In this document: positions 39,016 through 48,310 of the stretch, piece by piece
How positions within the stretch are numbered: position 1 is the first letter of the stretch
Layout: each line of letters begins with the position of its first letter
Assembly: GCF_018811945.1 (NCBI RefSeq)
Contig: NZ_JACRVU010000007.1
Location: forward strand, 86,847-150,846
DNA length: 64,000 nucleotides
Direction of reading: 5' to 3'
DNA from: Gluconobacter sp. P1C6_b
GTDB taxonomy: Bacteria; Pseudomonadota; Alphaproteobacteria; Acetobacterales; Acetobacteraceae
Program-made: the position numbers and the translations under genes
Notes under the pieces: model-generated
Database searches by the model: none
Seen by the model: only the letters and a program-made list of their open reading frames with translations
What the model was told of the DNA's origin: nothing

Positions 39016-39554
39016 AAATGACGGAAAATGAAACACAGCTGGGTCTGAAACCGCATTTTCTCGTGGTCATGGGGGTGTCGGGGACAGGCAAGACGACGGT
39101 TGCAAGCGGACTGGCCACGCGTCTGGGCTGGAATTTTCAGGAAGGCGATGCCCTGCACCCACCAGCCAATGTCGAGAAGATGAGCACTGGCCAGCCGCTG
39201 ACCGATGCGGACCGGGCGCCCTGGCTTGCGCTCTGTCATGAGTGGCTGCGCAAGCAGGTGGAGGCCGGGCATGGTGCCGTCCTGACCTGTTCCGCGCTCA
39301 AGCGTTCCTATCGTGAGCAGCTTCGCGGTGAGGACCTGCCGATTGAGTTTGTGCATATCGATACATCTGCCGGGGAACTCGCTGACCGGTTGCAGCGCCG
39401 GGAAGGGCATTTCATGCCGGCGAGCCTGCTGCCCAGCCAGCTTGCGACACTTGAAGTGCCTGGCGACGACGAGCCGGTGATCCGGGTTTCGGGCGAGAAG
39501 CACCCCGATGTGGTGCTGGAGGAACTGATCCGTCATTTTCAGGCGGAGGACTGA
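39012..39554 (+). CDS. gntK: gluconokinase
   Basis: GntK phosphorylates gluconate to 6-phosphogluconate. The 180-residue enzyme has the P-loop GVSGTGKTT near residue 21, then EGDALHPPANVEKMSTGQPL and LTCSALKRSYREQLRG, all typical of the thermoresistant-type kinase. It starts at ATG 39012 overlapping rpiA; ATG 39018 is an alternative. In Gluconobacter, membrane enzymes produce much gluconate in the periplasm. This gene would feed recovered gluconate straight to gnd in the same operon. Confidence 0.94.
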   Translation: MKMTENETQLGLKPHFLVVMGVSGTGKTTVASGLATRLGWNFQEGDALHPPANVEKMSTGQPLTDADRAPWLALCHEWLRKQVEAGHGAVLTCSALKRSYREQLRGEDLPIEFVHIDTSAGELADRLQRREGHFMPASLLPSQLATLEVPGDDEPVIRVSGEKHPDVVLEELIRHFQAED

Positions 39555-39557
39555 TTC

Positions 39558-40085
39558 ATGGCCGAAACCACCCGGCTTCTGGTGGATGCGGATGCGTGCC
39601 CGGTCAAGGATGAGATTTACCGTGTCGGAGCACGTTACAGCCTGAAAACAATTATTGTCGCCAATAGCTGGATGAACATTCCACAGTCTCCGCTTATTGA
39701 GCGCGTCGTGGTCCCGGAAGGGCCGGACGTGGCCGATGACTGGATTGCGGAACAGGTGACGCCTGTGGATATCGTCATCACCAGCGATATTCCGCTCGCG
39801 GTGCGCTGTCTGGCGAAACAGGCTTCTGTTCTGCGTCCCAACGGTGAGGAAATCGACGAGCGCTCCGTGGGGATGGTCTCGGCCATGCGGGACCTGATGC
39901 AGGGGCTGCGCGAGACGGGGGCGGTCACAACCTATAATCCGTCCTTCGGGAAAGCCGACCGAAGCCGGTTTTTATCCGCACTGGATACACTCATCGTGCG
40001 ACTCCGCAGGAAAGCTGCCCTGGCGCGATCGGTCCCCAGTTCTTCAGAAACAATCCACAGGCCCTTCCCCGGAGATGTTCCCTGA
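39558..40085 (+). CDS. YaiI/YqxD family protein (DUF188)
   Basis: A 175-residue cytosolic protein of the UPF0178 family. The N-terminal LLVDADACPVKDEIYRVG and the VVPEGPDVADDWIAEQV and DIVITSDIPLAVRCLAKQA stretches are the family signatures. The acidic pattern suggests a metal-dependent nuclease-like (PIN-related) fold, but its function is not established. It follows gntK by 3 bases and ends the operon; a link to sugar metabolism is positional only. Confidence 0.88.
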   Translation: MAETTRLLVDADACPVKDEIYRVGARYSLKTIIVANSWMNIPQSPLIERVVVPEGPDVADDWIAEQVTPVDIVITSDIPLAVRCLAKQASVLRPNGEEIDERSVGMVSAMRDLMQGLRETGAVTTYNPSFGKADRSRFLSALDTLIVRLRRKAALARSVPSSSETIHRPFPGDVP

Positions 40086-40141
40086 TTCTGGGGATATCTT
40101 CTTCCGGGGGGATAATCCTGTCCCGATGAGGATCTTTTCCC

Positions 40142-41014
40142 ATGAATCCGCTCCGTCTCGCCCAGATTGAAATGTTCTGTGCTGTCGTGGAGGAGGGAAC
40201 AGTCATCGCGGCTTCCCGCCGTCTGAACTGCGTGGCATCCAATGTGACGGCGCGACTCAAAGAGCTGGAACTGCTGGTGGGGCAGGAACTCTTCCTGCGC
40301 GAAAAGGGGCGTCTGATCCTCACGCCGGAGGGGCGGCTCTTCTATCAGCAGGCCACGCCGGTCGTGGCTGGCGCAAGGAGCCTGACGGATCTGTTTTCCG
40401 AAGGCACTCCGCGCGGTGTCCTGAATATCGGGGCGCTGGATGTGGCGCTTGAGGGCTATCTGCCACGGATCGTGCCTGAGTTTCTCAAAGCCTGCCCGGG
40501 TGTGGAACTGAAAATGTTTCTACGCCCGACCTATACGCTGGAGCGCATGCTGGCAGACGGGGAAATCGACCTGGCGCTGACGGACGGTCCTATCGTCCAT
40601 CCCCTGATGGAAAGCCGCTTTGCCTTTCGCGAGAAACTGGCGCTTGCCATGCCGGAGGGACAGAAAGGCGCGCGGGACGGCCAGCATGTATTCCTGTTCA
40701 ATACCGACTGCTTCTATCGTCGCTATTTCGAGACCTGGCTTGAGCGCCATGGGGTGTCGAACGCGATCATCCACACGGTTGAATCCTATGACGTCATTCT
40801 CGCCTGTGTTCAGGCTGGACTGGGTATTTCCTGTGTACCGCGCAGTATCATTTCGCAGGTCAAAAGACGGCGTCGTGAAGGAATTTCGTTTACGTATCCC
40901 GAAGATCTGAAAGGGAGCGAAGTCTATTTCATCTGGCGTGAGCCGGGACTGAATGATCTGGGGCGGAGATTTCTGGATTATGCGCCGCCGCATCCGGATG
41001 CTCATGAAAAGTGA
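40142..41014 (+). CDS. LysR-family transcriptional regulator
   Basis: A 290-residue regulator. The N-terminal winged helix-turn-helix (LAQIEMFCAVVEEGTVIAAS then LNCVASNVTARLKELELLVG) is followed by the helical linker and a periplasmic-binding-protein-like effector domain from about residue 90 (RGVLNIGALDVALEGYLPRI). It reads in the same direction as the aldehyde dehydrogenase gene that follows after a terminator-like hairpin. LysR regulators often control neighbours, but here the usual divergent layout is missing, so its target is uncertain. Confidence 0.9.
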   Translation: MNPLRLAQIEMFCAVVEEGTVIAASRRLNCVASNVTARLKELELLVGQELFLREKGRLILTPEGRLFYQQATPVVAGARSLTDLFSEGTPRGVLNIGALDVALEGYLPRIVPEFLKACPGVELKMFLRPTYTLERMLADGEIDLALTDGPIVHPLMESRFAFREKLALAMPEGQKGARDGQHVFLFNTDCFYRRYFETWLERHGVSNAIIHTVESYDVILACVQAGLGISCVPRSIISQVKRRRREGISFTYPEDLKGSEVYFIWREPGLNDLGRRFLDYAPPHPDAHEK

Positions 41015-41042
41015 TTCCATAGCTCACGAATCATCACTTTTT
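41007..41042 (+). terminator. hairpin terminator after the LysR gene
   Basis: AAAAGTGAT (41007-41015) pairs with ATCACTTTT (41033-41041), a 9-bp stem that includes the stop codon, and the 3' arm ends in TTTTT. The loop of 17 bases is large, so strength is moderate. Confidence 0.5.
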
Positions 41043-41153
41043 ATTATCGGTGAATGCCTGCACCTTACGGTCATCGAATGAACTGCTGGCTGGCTGATGC
41101 GTCTGTTTCATCACCAAGCGCATGGTCGCCACACAGAAAATGCAGGAAATTTC

Positions 41154-42596
41154 ATGACTGAGAAAAGCAATCTTTTCATCAATGGAAGCTGGGTCGCACC
41201 GAAGGGTGGCGAGTGGATCACGGTTGAAAACCCGGCCACGAAAGCGGTTGTGGGCGAAGTGGCCAAGGGTGGTCAGGCCGATGTGGATGCGGCGGTCTCG
41301 GCTGCGAAATCGGCCTTTATTGGCTGGAGCCGCCGTACGGCGACCGAGCGTGCGGATTATATCCATGCGCTCAAGGATCTGGTGAAGCGGGACAAGGAAA
41401 AGCTTGCTGCCATCATCACATCAGAAATGGGCAAGCCGCTGAAGGAAGCGCGGATCGAGGTGGATTTTGCCATAGGCCTGCTGCGCTTTGCAGCCGAGAA
41501 CGTGCTGCGGCTTCAGGGTGAAATCATCCCGGGCAGCTCCCCGGAAGAGAAGATACTGATCGACCGTGTGCCGCTTGGTGTTATCGGTGCGATCACGGCC
41601 TGGAACTTCCCGCTGGCGCTTTGTGCCCGCAAGATCGGTCCGGCTGTGGCCGCGGGCAATACGATCGTCGTCAAGCCGCATGAACTGACGCCGCTGGCCT
41701 GTCTGCATCTGGCGAAGCTGGTTGAGGAAGCCAAGATTCCGCACGGTGTCATTAATGTCGTGACGGGCGACGGCAAGGATGTCGGCGTACCGCTGGTGGC
41801 GCACAAAGACATCAAGCTCATCACGATGACGGGCTCGACACCGGCCGGCAAGAAGATCATGGCTGCTGCGTCCGAGACGCTGAAGGAAGTCCGGCTTGAA
41901 CTGGGCGGCAAGGCTCCGTTCATGGTCATGGAAGACGCCGATCTGGACAAGGCCGCTGACGCCGCGGTGGCGTCGCGCTTTGGCAATGCCGGTCAGGTCT
42001 GCACCTGCAACGAGCGCACCTATATCCATGAGGCCGTCTACGACAGGTTCGTCCAGAAGGTCCGCGAGAAGATCGAGGCCCTGAAGGTCGGCCTGCCTAC
42101 GGACCCGTCCACGGATATGGGGCCGAAGGTGAGCGAGGATGAGCTCAACAAGGTCCATGAAATGGTCGAACATGCCGTCCGTCAGGGCGCACGTCTCGCC
42201 ATTGGCGGCAAGCGTCTGACAGGTGGCGTGTATGACAAGGGCTATTTCTATGCCCCGACGCTCCTGACGGATGTCACGCAGGACATGGACATCGTGCATA
42301 ACGAGGTGTTCGGTCCGGTCATGTCACTGATCCGCGTGAAGGACTTCGATCAGGCGATCGCCTGGGCCAATGACTGCCGCTACGGCCTGTCAGCCTATCT
42401 CTTCACCAACGATCTGAGCCGGATCCTGCGTATGACCCGCGATCTGGAATTCGGTGAGGTCTATGTGAACCGTCCGGGTGGTGAAGCGCCGCAGGGCTTC
42501 CACCACGGCTACAAGGAAAGTGGCCTGGGCGGTGAGGACGGACAGCATGGCATGGAAGCTTACGTCCAGACGAAGACCATTTACCTCAACGCGTAA
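41154..42596 (+). CDS. NAD(P)-dependent aldehyde dehydrogenase (AldA-like)
   Basis: A 480-residue cytosolic aldehyde dehydrogenase. The general base is E249 in LELGGKAPF and the nucleophile is C283 in GQVCTCNERTY. The cofactor loop is TMTGSTPAGKKI. The C-terminal half (NRPGGEAPQGFHHGYKESG) closely follows E. coli lactaldehyde/glycolaldehyde dehydrogenase AldA, so small hydroxy-aldehydes are likely substrates; succinate semialdehyde is the alternative. The ATG at 41154 starts the family match; a frame from 41097 is rejected. Confidence 0.88.
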   Translation: MTEKSNLFINGSWVAPKGGEWITVENPATKAVVGEVAKGGQADVDAAVSAAKSAFIGWSRRTATERADYIHALKDLVKRDKEKLAAIITSEMGKPLKEARIEVDFAIGLLRFAAENVLRLQGEIIPGSSPEEKILIDRVPLGVIGAITAWNFPLALCARKIGPAVAAGNTIVVKPHELTPLACLHLAKLVEEAKIPHGVINVVTGDGKDVGVPLVAHKDIKLITMTGSTPAGKKIMAAASETLKEVRLELGGKAPFMVMEDADLDKAADAAVASRFGNAGQVCTCNERTYIHEAVYDRFVQKVREKIEALKVGLPTDPSTDMGPKVSEDELNKVHEMVEHAVRQGARLAIGGKRLTGGVYDKGYFYAPTLLTDVTQDMDIVHNEVFGPVMSLIRVKDFDQAIAWANDCRYGLSAYLFTNDLSRILRMTRDLEFGEVYVNRPGGEAPQGFHHGYKESGLGGEDGQHGMEAYVQTKTIYLNA

Positions 42597-42652
42597 CTGT
42601 CTGACGGGCGGCGGCATTTCCGTCGCCTACACTCTCTGAAAGGACCGGAACC

Positions 42653-43180
42653 ATGGTAAAAGTCGCTGCACTGGCCACTGACGGCCTCGAAGAAATCGAA
42701 CTGACGGGTCCGCAGGAAGTGCTGGAAAAAGCCGGTGCGACCGTCACGGTCATTTCCCTCAAGGCAGGGGAGTTTCAGGCCGTGAACAAGGACATCTATC
42801 CATCCAACAAGATCCGGGCCGATCTGGCGATTGCCGATGCAAAGGCCGAGGATTACGATGCGCTGCTGCTTCCGGGCGGTCTGGCGTCTCCGGATGCGCT
42901 GCGGATGAACAGGGATGTCGTAGCGTTCGCCCGCGCTTTCGTGAAGGCGAACAAGCCGATTGCCGCCATCTGCCACGGCGCGCAGACGCTGATTGAGGTG
43001 AATGAGCTGAAAGGGCGGACCGTGACGTCCTGGCCGGCCATCCGGACGGATCTGGAAAATGCCGGTGCATCCTGGGTGGATAATGAGGTCGTGGTTGATG
43101 GACCTTACGTTTTCTCCCGCTGCCCGGATGATATCCCGGCCTTCAACAAGGCGATGCTCAAGCATTTCAAGCTCGCCTGA
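42653..43180 (+). CDS. DJ-1/PfpI family protein
   Basis: A 175-residue protein of the glutamine-amidotransferase-like fold. The nucleophile elbow is C107-H108 in AAICHGAQTL, the acidic partner is the Glu of DGLEEIELTGP near the N-terminus, and LLLPGGLASPD precedes the active site. Members act as deglycases or glyoxalase III on reactive aldehydes, as proteases or as chaperones; which one is disputed even for model proteins. Position 56 bases after an aldehyde dehydrogenase gene suits a carbonyl-stress role. Confidence 0.88.
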   Translation: MVKVAALATDGLEEIELTGPQEVLEKAGATVTVISLKAGEFQAVNKDIYPSNKIRADLAIADAKAEDYDALLLPGGLASPDALRMNRDVVAFARAFVKANKPIAAICHGAQTLIEVNELKGRTVTSWPAIRTDLENAGASWVDNEVVVDGPYVFSRCPDDIPAFNKAMLKHFKLA

Positions 43181-43198
43181 GACGTCTTTCAGGTCACA

Positions 43199-43238
43199 AA
43201 AAAAGGAGGCTCTCCCGGCCGGGGAGGCCTCCTTTTTT
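43199..43238. terminator. bidirectional hairpin terminator
   Basis: AAAAAAGGAGGC (43199-43210) pairs perfectly with GCCTCCTTTTTT (43227-43238), with a further inner CTCCC/GGGAG pairing. A-tract and T-tract flank the stem, so it works on both strands between the convergent PfpI and glpQ genes. Confidence 0.9.
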
Positions 43239-43253
43239 GTAAGGCAATGGCGT

Positions 43254-44360
43254 TCAGATCGTGCCATCCACGGCAATGCGTCCCAGTGCGGGATCATCCG
43301 TGAAGAAGCCGTCGATCCCCATGTCCAGATAGCGGCGGACTTCCGCGATCATGCCTTTGGGGTTGCGGGCGGCGTCTCCGGCATCGCTGCGTAGCTGGGC
43401 CGGAAGGAAGTGGTTTTCAGGCCGTGCCGTATAGGAATGAACCAAGAGTCCAGCCTTATGGGCGTCCGTTACGAGCGTGGAGGGCTCAAGCCAGGCGCCT
43501 TTGCTGTCACGCGGGATCAGGTCCGTGTTGGATGGACCGATCACATCGGCATAGCGGCGAACCTCCTTGAGACCATCGGGCGTCATGAGATCCCCGAATG
43601 TCGTGCTCTTGCCCGCTGCCAGAAGATCCGGCGGAATGTCCTTGCGCTCTCCCATGAGCAGCATCAGACGCGCCTGCGGGTTGATGGACAGGACGTCCGC
43701 CCGGATGCGCCCCAGATTGCCGGTCTCGAAGGACTGGAGTTCCAGGGGGGCCTGCCGGGTGTAGTCGTGCGCGGCGATGGTCCGCAGGAATGCGGATTCG
43801 GGGTTCAGGCCCAGGCTGTTGAAATGGGTGGAATGCTTGATTTCCGGCACGAGGCCAAAGACCTTGCCCGTCGCGGCCGACTGGGCGGCAACCTGTTCGA
43901 TGACTTCCTCGAAGGTCGGGATTTCGAAATGGTCGTCATAGCGGGTGTTGTGCACGCGGATTGTGGAGAGACGCTCGCGGGCGCGGAGGGTTTTGAGTTC
44001 CGCCAGTGTAAAATCAGTGGTGAACCAGCCGGTCTCGGTCTTTCCGTCGATCTTGAGGGAGCGGTGACGGGAGGCGAACTCGGGATGCTCCGCAACATCA
44101 GTCGTGCCCGCAATGTTGCTTTCGTGGCGGACGACCAGATGGCCGTCCTTTGTCATGACGAGATCAGGCTCAATGAAATCCGCACCGTCCATCATGGCGC
44201 GGGCATAGGAGGCCAGCGTGTGCTCCGGGCGCAGGGCCGAGGCCCCACGATGGGCGAATACGAGGGGCTTCGGCGCCAGTGAGGGCGCGGCTTTCGCCCG
44301 CAGGTGCAGGGCGGGAAGCCCCGCTGCGAGCAGGCCGAGGCTCTGGCGACGTGTCAGCAT
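43254..44360 (-). CDS. glpQ: periplasmic glycerophosphodiester phosphodiesterase (GlpQ type)
   Basis: GlpQ cleaves glycerophosphodiesters to glycerol-3-phosphate and an alcohol. The 368-residue precursor has an N-terminal LTRRQSLGLLAAGLPAL that looks like a twin-arginine signal. The catalytic motif FAHRGASALRPEHTLASY begins near residue 35, followed by DFIEPDLVMTKDGHLVVRHE with the metal-binding Glu/Asp. The length matches periplasmic GlpQ. It starts 13 bases after the TonB-dependent receptor, so the two are one operon and probably work together. Confidence 0.9.
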   Translation of the reverse strand: MLTRRQSLGLLAAGLPALHLRAKAAPSLAPKPLVFAHRGASALRPEHTLASYARAMMDGADFIEPDLVMTKDGHLVVRHESNIAGTTDVAEHPEFASRHRSLKIDGKTETGWFTTDFTLAELKTLRARERLSTIRVHNTRYDDHFEIPTFEEVIEQVAAQSAATGKVFGLVPEIKHSTHFNSLGLNPESAFLRTIAAHDYTRQAPLELQSFETGNLGRIRADVLSINPQARLMLLMGERKDIPPDLLAAGKSTTFGDLMTPDGLKEVRRYADVIGPSNTDLIPRDSKGAWLEPSTLVTDAHKAGLLVHSYTARPENHFLPAQLRSDAGDAARNPKGMIAEVRRYLDMGIDGFFTDDPALGRIAVDGTI

Positions 44361-44373
44361 GGGGCAGTATTCC

Positions 44374-46755
44374 TTACAGGGCTGCGCTGAGGCTCAGGAA
44401 GAACATGCGCGGCGCGATGGGGTAGGCCGAGAACTGACCCGAAGTCTGGGTCGCGTTGATCGTGGACCATCCCTTGGTGTTTGTCAGGTTGGTGATGTTG
44501 CCCTGGACTTTCAGAGACGCCAGATGCGGGATGTTGTGGAAGGTGTAACCCGCGTTCAGGTTGAACTGCGCGTAGGGCGCGGCCCACATGTCGTTGGTGT
44601 AGGTCGCATAGCGCTTTCCGATGACGTCACCGGTAAACTGGCCATAGGCGTTGCCCCAGTTGGTGGTGAAGACGAACTTCTCCGACCAGTCCGGCATGCC
44701 GACGACGTTCTTGCCAGCCGTATGGATGATGCTGGAGCCCGTGCTGTAGTTATCGTTGTAGGTAGACTTGTTGTAGGACAGCGCGTTGTACAGCGAGAAA
44801 TGCGGGCCGAAATGGGTGGTGAAGGAGAAGTCCATACCATCCGTCGTGACCGAGCCCACGTTTGCAAGCGTGGTGGCCGAGCCGATGATGGATGACAGGG
44901 TCTGCGTCGTCGCAACAGCCAGAAGGCGGTTCGAGAAGTGAACGTGATAGTACTCGACCTGACCTTCGATCGCCGTCAGCGGGCCAAGATGGATCTGGCG
45001 GTGCTCACGCAGACCGGTCTCATACGTCCATGAGGTTTCGGGCTTGCCGTTCTTCTTGAACTCTTCGAAGGCCGCCTGGCTGGTGGCGCCCCAGGGTGTG
45101 GCGTTGCCGTAACCTGCGTCCTGATAGGAGCGCATGTTTTCCTGGATGTTGGCGAACCATTGCTCGTGCTTCGTGATGTCCCACACCGCGCCGAAAGCGG
45201 GCAGGAACGGCTTGGCGGCGTCGATCTCGCCACCGGGTGCCGTCACGGCATAGGACGGGGAGAGCGAGCCCGGCTTCGCGGCGACCGGCAGGGTGCCGTT
45301 CGTATAGACCAGCTCGGACTTGAAGCCCGCCATCAGGGAGAAGTTCTTCGAGATCTGCCAGTTGTCCTGCAGATGCGTGACGAATGTGTTGGTGTAGAAA
45401 TTGTTGGTGTACTGGTCGATCAGGGCGTTCTGCTGGCGCTCGTAAGGCGTGGTCGGGTTGTTGGCGTCCAGCGGATACCAGCGACGGGCCTGCGTGTTGT
45501 TGTTGCGCTCATACCAGCCACCGACTTCGATCGAGTGCTTGCCGAGATGGTAGCGCAGCGTGGACATCAGACCACCGCGATTGTCCCAGTATTCGGTGGT
45601 CCGCGTGGCATAGCCCGAGCCACCGAAGACGGTGTTCAGATCCTGACCCGGATAATAGGCGGCGAACAGCGTCGGCAGACCGGCAGCCGAGATCGGACCG
45701 GCCACAACACCTTCACCCAGATCATGGTGATAATAGATGCTGTTATCCCAGTGCAGGTTCTCGGTGAAATCATGCGTCCATTTGGAATAGGCGAGGAAAT
45801 CCTCGCGCTGGGCCGCTGAATAATAATTGCGGTAGTTCAGGCCGACGGCGTTGGCATTGGCCTTGGCATAGCTGAAATTCGGATAGGTGAACGGGCGGAC
45901 ATAAAGACCATAACCGCTCGGCAGTGTGATGCTGTCCTCGTTCGGCTCGACCTTCTGGGACCAGTCGAAGAAGGTCGAGAAGTGATCATGCTCGCTGTTG
46001 TGCACGAACTTCGCATTGACCTGATAGCCGCCCTGATGACCGGCGAAGTCCCAGGCGCGGGCATCCTGACGGGAGAAGGAGACATAGGCCGAGTTGCCAT
46101 TGCCGAACTCACCCGTATCGAGACGGGCGAAGGTGCGGAACGTGGACCAGCTTCCGAAAACCTGTTCAATCTGCGCCCCGCGCTTTTTCAGCGGGTCCTG
46201 CGTCGTGAACTGGAGCGTACCACCAAGGTTGGATGTGGACGCCGTGCCAAGCGCACCTGCACCCGAGGAGACCGACGCCGAGCCGATGTTCTCGCTGATG
46301 GCCGCGCGCTGCGGGGAGAGGCCGTTGTAGTTGCCATAGGCCTGGTCGCCGAGCGGAATGCCGTCGAGCGTATAGCCGAGCTGGTTCTGGTTGAAGCCAT
46401 GGACGTAGAGCGAAGAGTTCTGCTCGTTATTGCCCCAGGGATCGGCATTGTTGAACACGACGCCCGGCAGCATTTCCAGCGCCTTGATCGGGTTCACGCC
46501 CGGAAGGATCCGCTGGATCTGGACGTGGCTCAGCCCCTGTTCGGAGCGGGTGCGGCGTGCGGTGATGACGAGCTGTTCCGTACCGCCGGCCACGGCGTCA
46601 ACCTTGGCCTTGTGTTTGGTGTCATGTCTGGCGGTGGTGGCTTTTTTCGTTCCTGTCGTTGCTGCCTCGACAGGATGGGGAAGGGCTGCAGCCAGCGCAA
46701 ATGGCGAGCAGAAAATGGTCAGAAGCAGGCGGGAACGCAGCAGGTTGCGCGGCAT
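44374..46755 (-). CDS. TonB-dependent outer-membrane receptor
   Basis: A 793-residue outer-membrane gated channel. A Sec signal peptide (about 1-31, ending VEA) is followed by a TonB-box-like EQLVITARR. The plug domain (about 65-190) has LEMLPGVVFNNADPWG and GYTLDGIPLG. A 22-strand barrel fills the rest, with aromatic-rich strands. The C-terminus is SLSAAL, not ending in the usual aromatic. TonB-ExbBD are outside the window. Coupling to glpQ suggests a phosphodiester or related organic phosphate as the ligand, but that is inference; iron-siderophore is the generic alternative. Confidence 0.9.
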   Translation of the reverse strand: MPRNLLRSRLLLTIFCSPFALAAALPHPVEAATTGTKKATTARHDTKHKAKVDAVAGGTEQLVITARRTRSEQGLSHVQIQRILPGVNPIKALEMLPGVVFNNADPWGNNEQNSSLYVHGFNQNQLGYTLDGIPLGDQAYGNYNGLSPQRAAISENIGSASVSSGAGALGTASTSNLGGTLQFTTQDPLKKRGAQIEQVFGSWSTFRTFARLDTGEFGNGNSAYVSFSRQDARAWDFAGHQGGYQVNAKFVHNSEHDHFSTFFDWSQKVEPNEDSITLPSGYGLYVRPFTYPNFSYAKANANAVGLNYRNYYSAAQREDFLAYSKWTHDFTENLHWDNSIYYHHDLGEGVVAGPISAAGLPTLFAAYYPGQDLNTVFGGSGYATRTTEYWDNRGGLMSTLRYHLGKHSIEVGGWYERNNNTQARRWYPLDANNPTTPYERQQNALIDQYTNNFYTNTFVTHLQDNWQISKNFSLMAGFKSELVYTNGTLPVAAKPGSLSPSYAVTAPGGEIDAAKPFLPAFGAVWDITKHEQWFANIQENMRSYQDAGYGNATPWGATSQAAFEEFKKNGKPETSWTYETGLREHRQIHLGPLTAIEGQVEYYHVHFSNRLLAVATTQTLSSIIGSATTLANVGSVTTDGMDFSFTTHFGPHFSLYNALSYNKSTYNDNYSTGSSIIHTAGKNVVGMPDWSEKFVFTTNWGNAYGQFTGDVIGKRYATYTNDMWAAPYAQFNLNAGYTFHNIPHLASLKVQGNITNLTNTKGWSTINATQTSGQFSAYPIAPRMFFLSLSAAL

Positions 46756-46866
46756 TGAAAGTCTTTCCGGATGGAGAAGAGATCGAATGCGGCGGAAACT
46801 AATCTTTCCTTAAAGAACTGCGTGTGAAGCTCCTGTGAACGTGTTGTGACAGAACTGTGACAGCCC

Positions 46867-48306
46867 TCAGGCGGTCTGCCAGCCCAGTCCGACGATGGCG
46901 ACGCGACGGCCCAGCGGGGTCTCCTGAAGGACGATGACCTCGCGCTCTTCCAGGTAGTTCAGCTGCCGACGGGCACGGCCCAGAGAGTGCGTTCCATAGG
47001 CGCGGGCCAGGGCTTCGTCGCCCGGGCAGGTTTCGCCGTCGAGTGCCGTGCGGGCGAGGAGCAGGAAGACGCCCTGCACGTCTTCGGGCAGGGTCGCGGC
47101 GATGGCCTGGGCCTGTTTCCAGTCCTCGCTTTCGGAACGCTCGCGGTCCAGTCCGGCGCGGATGGTGGCCAGCATCCGGTGGAAAGGTCCCAGCTCCAGT
47201 ACATTGCGTGACAGACCCTGAATCCGCGCCCGGAGCTGGAAGTCCTGATACAGGGTGGCCAGCGGCTTGTAGTCCGAGCCTTCCCCGGCCACGACTTCGG
47301 CCACCAGCGACCAGAGCTGGTCGGGATCGGCTTCGACGACGACGGCTGCCGGAGCGGGTTCTTCAGCTTCGCGCTCCGCACCATAGGCGTCGAGCTGTGC
47401 CAGAAGGTCCGGCGGGGGCGGACGGGATTCTCTGCGGGGACGGGGCGTGAATTCGTGGACCGGTTCGAGAATGATGTCTCGCAGGTCTTCGGCCGAGACC
47501 GGTTCGAGCGGTACGAGAACCGGGCCGGTGGCGTGGCTTGCTGTCGTGACGGGGCCGATGGTCACGAGCTTCGGACGGCGGCTCAGGGCGGGACCGAGCG
47601 CCATGAACTGTCCGCGCGCCAGATCACGGAAGGATTCCGCTGCCCGCCGCTCCATACCCAGAAGATCGGCGGCGCGGGCCATGTCGATATCGAGGAAGGT
47701 GCGGCCCATCAGGAAGTTGGACGCCTCGGCCGCAACATTTTTGGCCAGCTTGGCAAGACGCTGCGTTGCGATGACACCGGCCAGACCGCGCTTTCGGCCA
47801 CGACACATCAGGTTCGTCATGGCTCCGAGCGACAGGCGACGGGCTTCATCGGATGTATCGCCCCCCGCGACCGGTGCGAAAAGCTGGGCTTCGTCGACCA
47901 CCACGAGAACGGGATACCAGTGCGCGCGGGGGGCTTCGAACATGCCGTTGAGGAAGGCTCCGGCCGCCCGAAGCTGCATTTCCGCTTCGACCTGCTCAAG
48001 GTTCAGCACCACGGAGGCACGATGGGCGCGCACGCGCTCGCCCGCCGCGCGCAGACTGGCTTCGGACTGGTCTTCGACGTCAATAACCAGATGACCATAA
48101 TGGTCGGCCAGGGTGACGAAATCACCTTCCGGATCGATCATGACCTGCTGGACGAGGGTAGCGGTCTGCTCCAGCAGGCGCCGCAGGAGATGCGATTTTC
48201 CCGAGCCGGAATTGCCCTGGACCAGCAGGCGCGTGGCCAGGAGTTCCGGCAGATCAATGCAGGTATCGGAGCCGTCGCGGCCCTGTCCGAGAACGATGGA
48301 TGTCAT
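46867..48306 (-). CDS. HerA/DUF87-type ATP-binding protein
   Basis: A 479-residue ATPase of the HerA-FtsK class. The P-loop GNSGSGKSHLL is at about 31-41. Walker B is VLVVVDEAQLFAP near residue 136-148, and RGLAGVIATQRLAKLAKN is the sensor region. A proline- and arginine-rich linker follows after about 290. The C-terminal third has a helical domain and a possible winged helix (ARRQLNYLEEREVIVLQ). HerA relatives translocate DNA in repair, conjugation or defence. NurA, its usual nuclease partner, is not next to it. It starts 4 bases after a flavoprotein gene in the same direction. Confidence 0.78.
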   Translation of the reverse strand: MTSIVLGQGRDGSDTCIDLPELLATRLLVQGNSGSGKSHLLRRLLEQTATLVQQVMIDPEGDFVTLADHYGHLVIDVEDQSEASLRAAGERVRAHRASVVLNLEQVEAEMQLRAAGAFLNGMFEAPRAHWYPVLVVVDEAQLFAPVAGGDTSDEARRLSLGAMTNLMCRGRKRGLAGVIATQRLAKLAKNVAAEASNFLMGRTFLDIDMARAADLLGMERRAAESFRDLARGQFMALGPALSRRPKLVTIGPVTTASHATGPVLVPLEPVSAEDLRDIILEPVHEFTPRPRRESRPPPPDLLAQLDAYGAEREAEEPAPAAVVVEADPDQLWSLVAEVVAGEGSDYKPLATLYQDFQLRARIQGLSRNVLELGPFHRMLATIRAGLDRERSESEDWKQAQAIAATLPEDVQGVFLLLARTALDGETCPGDEALARAYGTHSLGRARRQLNYLEEREVIVLQETPLGRRVAIVGLGWQTA

Positions 48307-48310
48307 GGCG

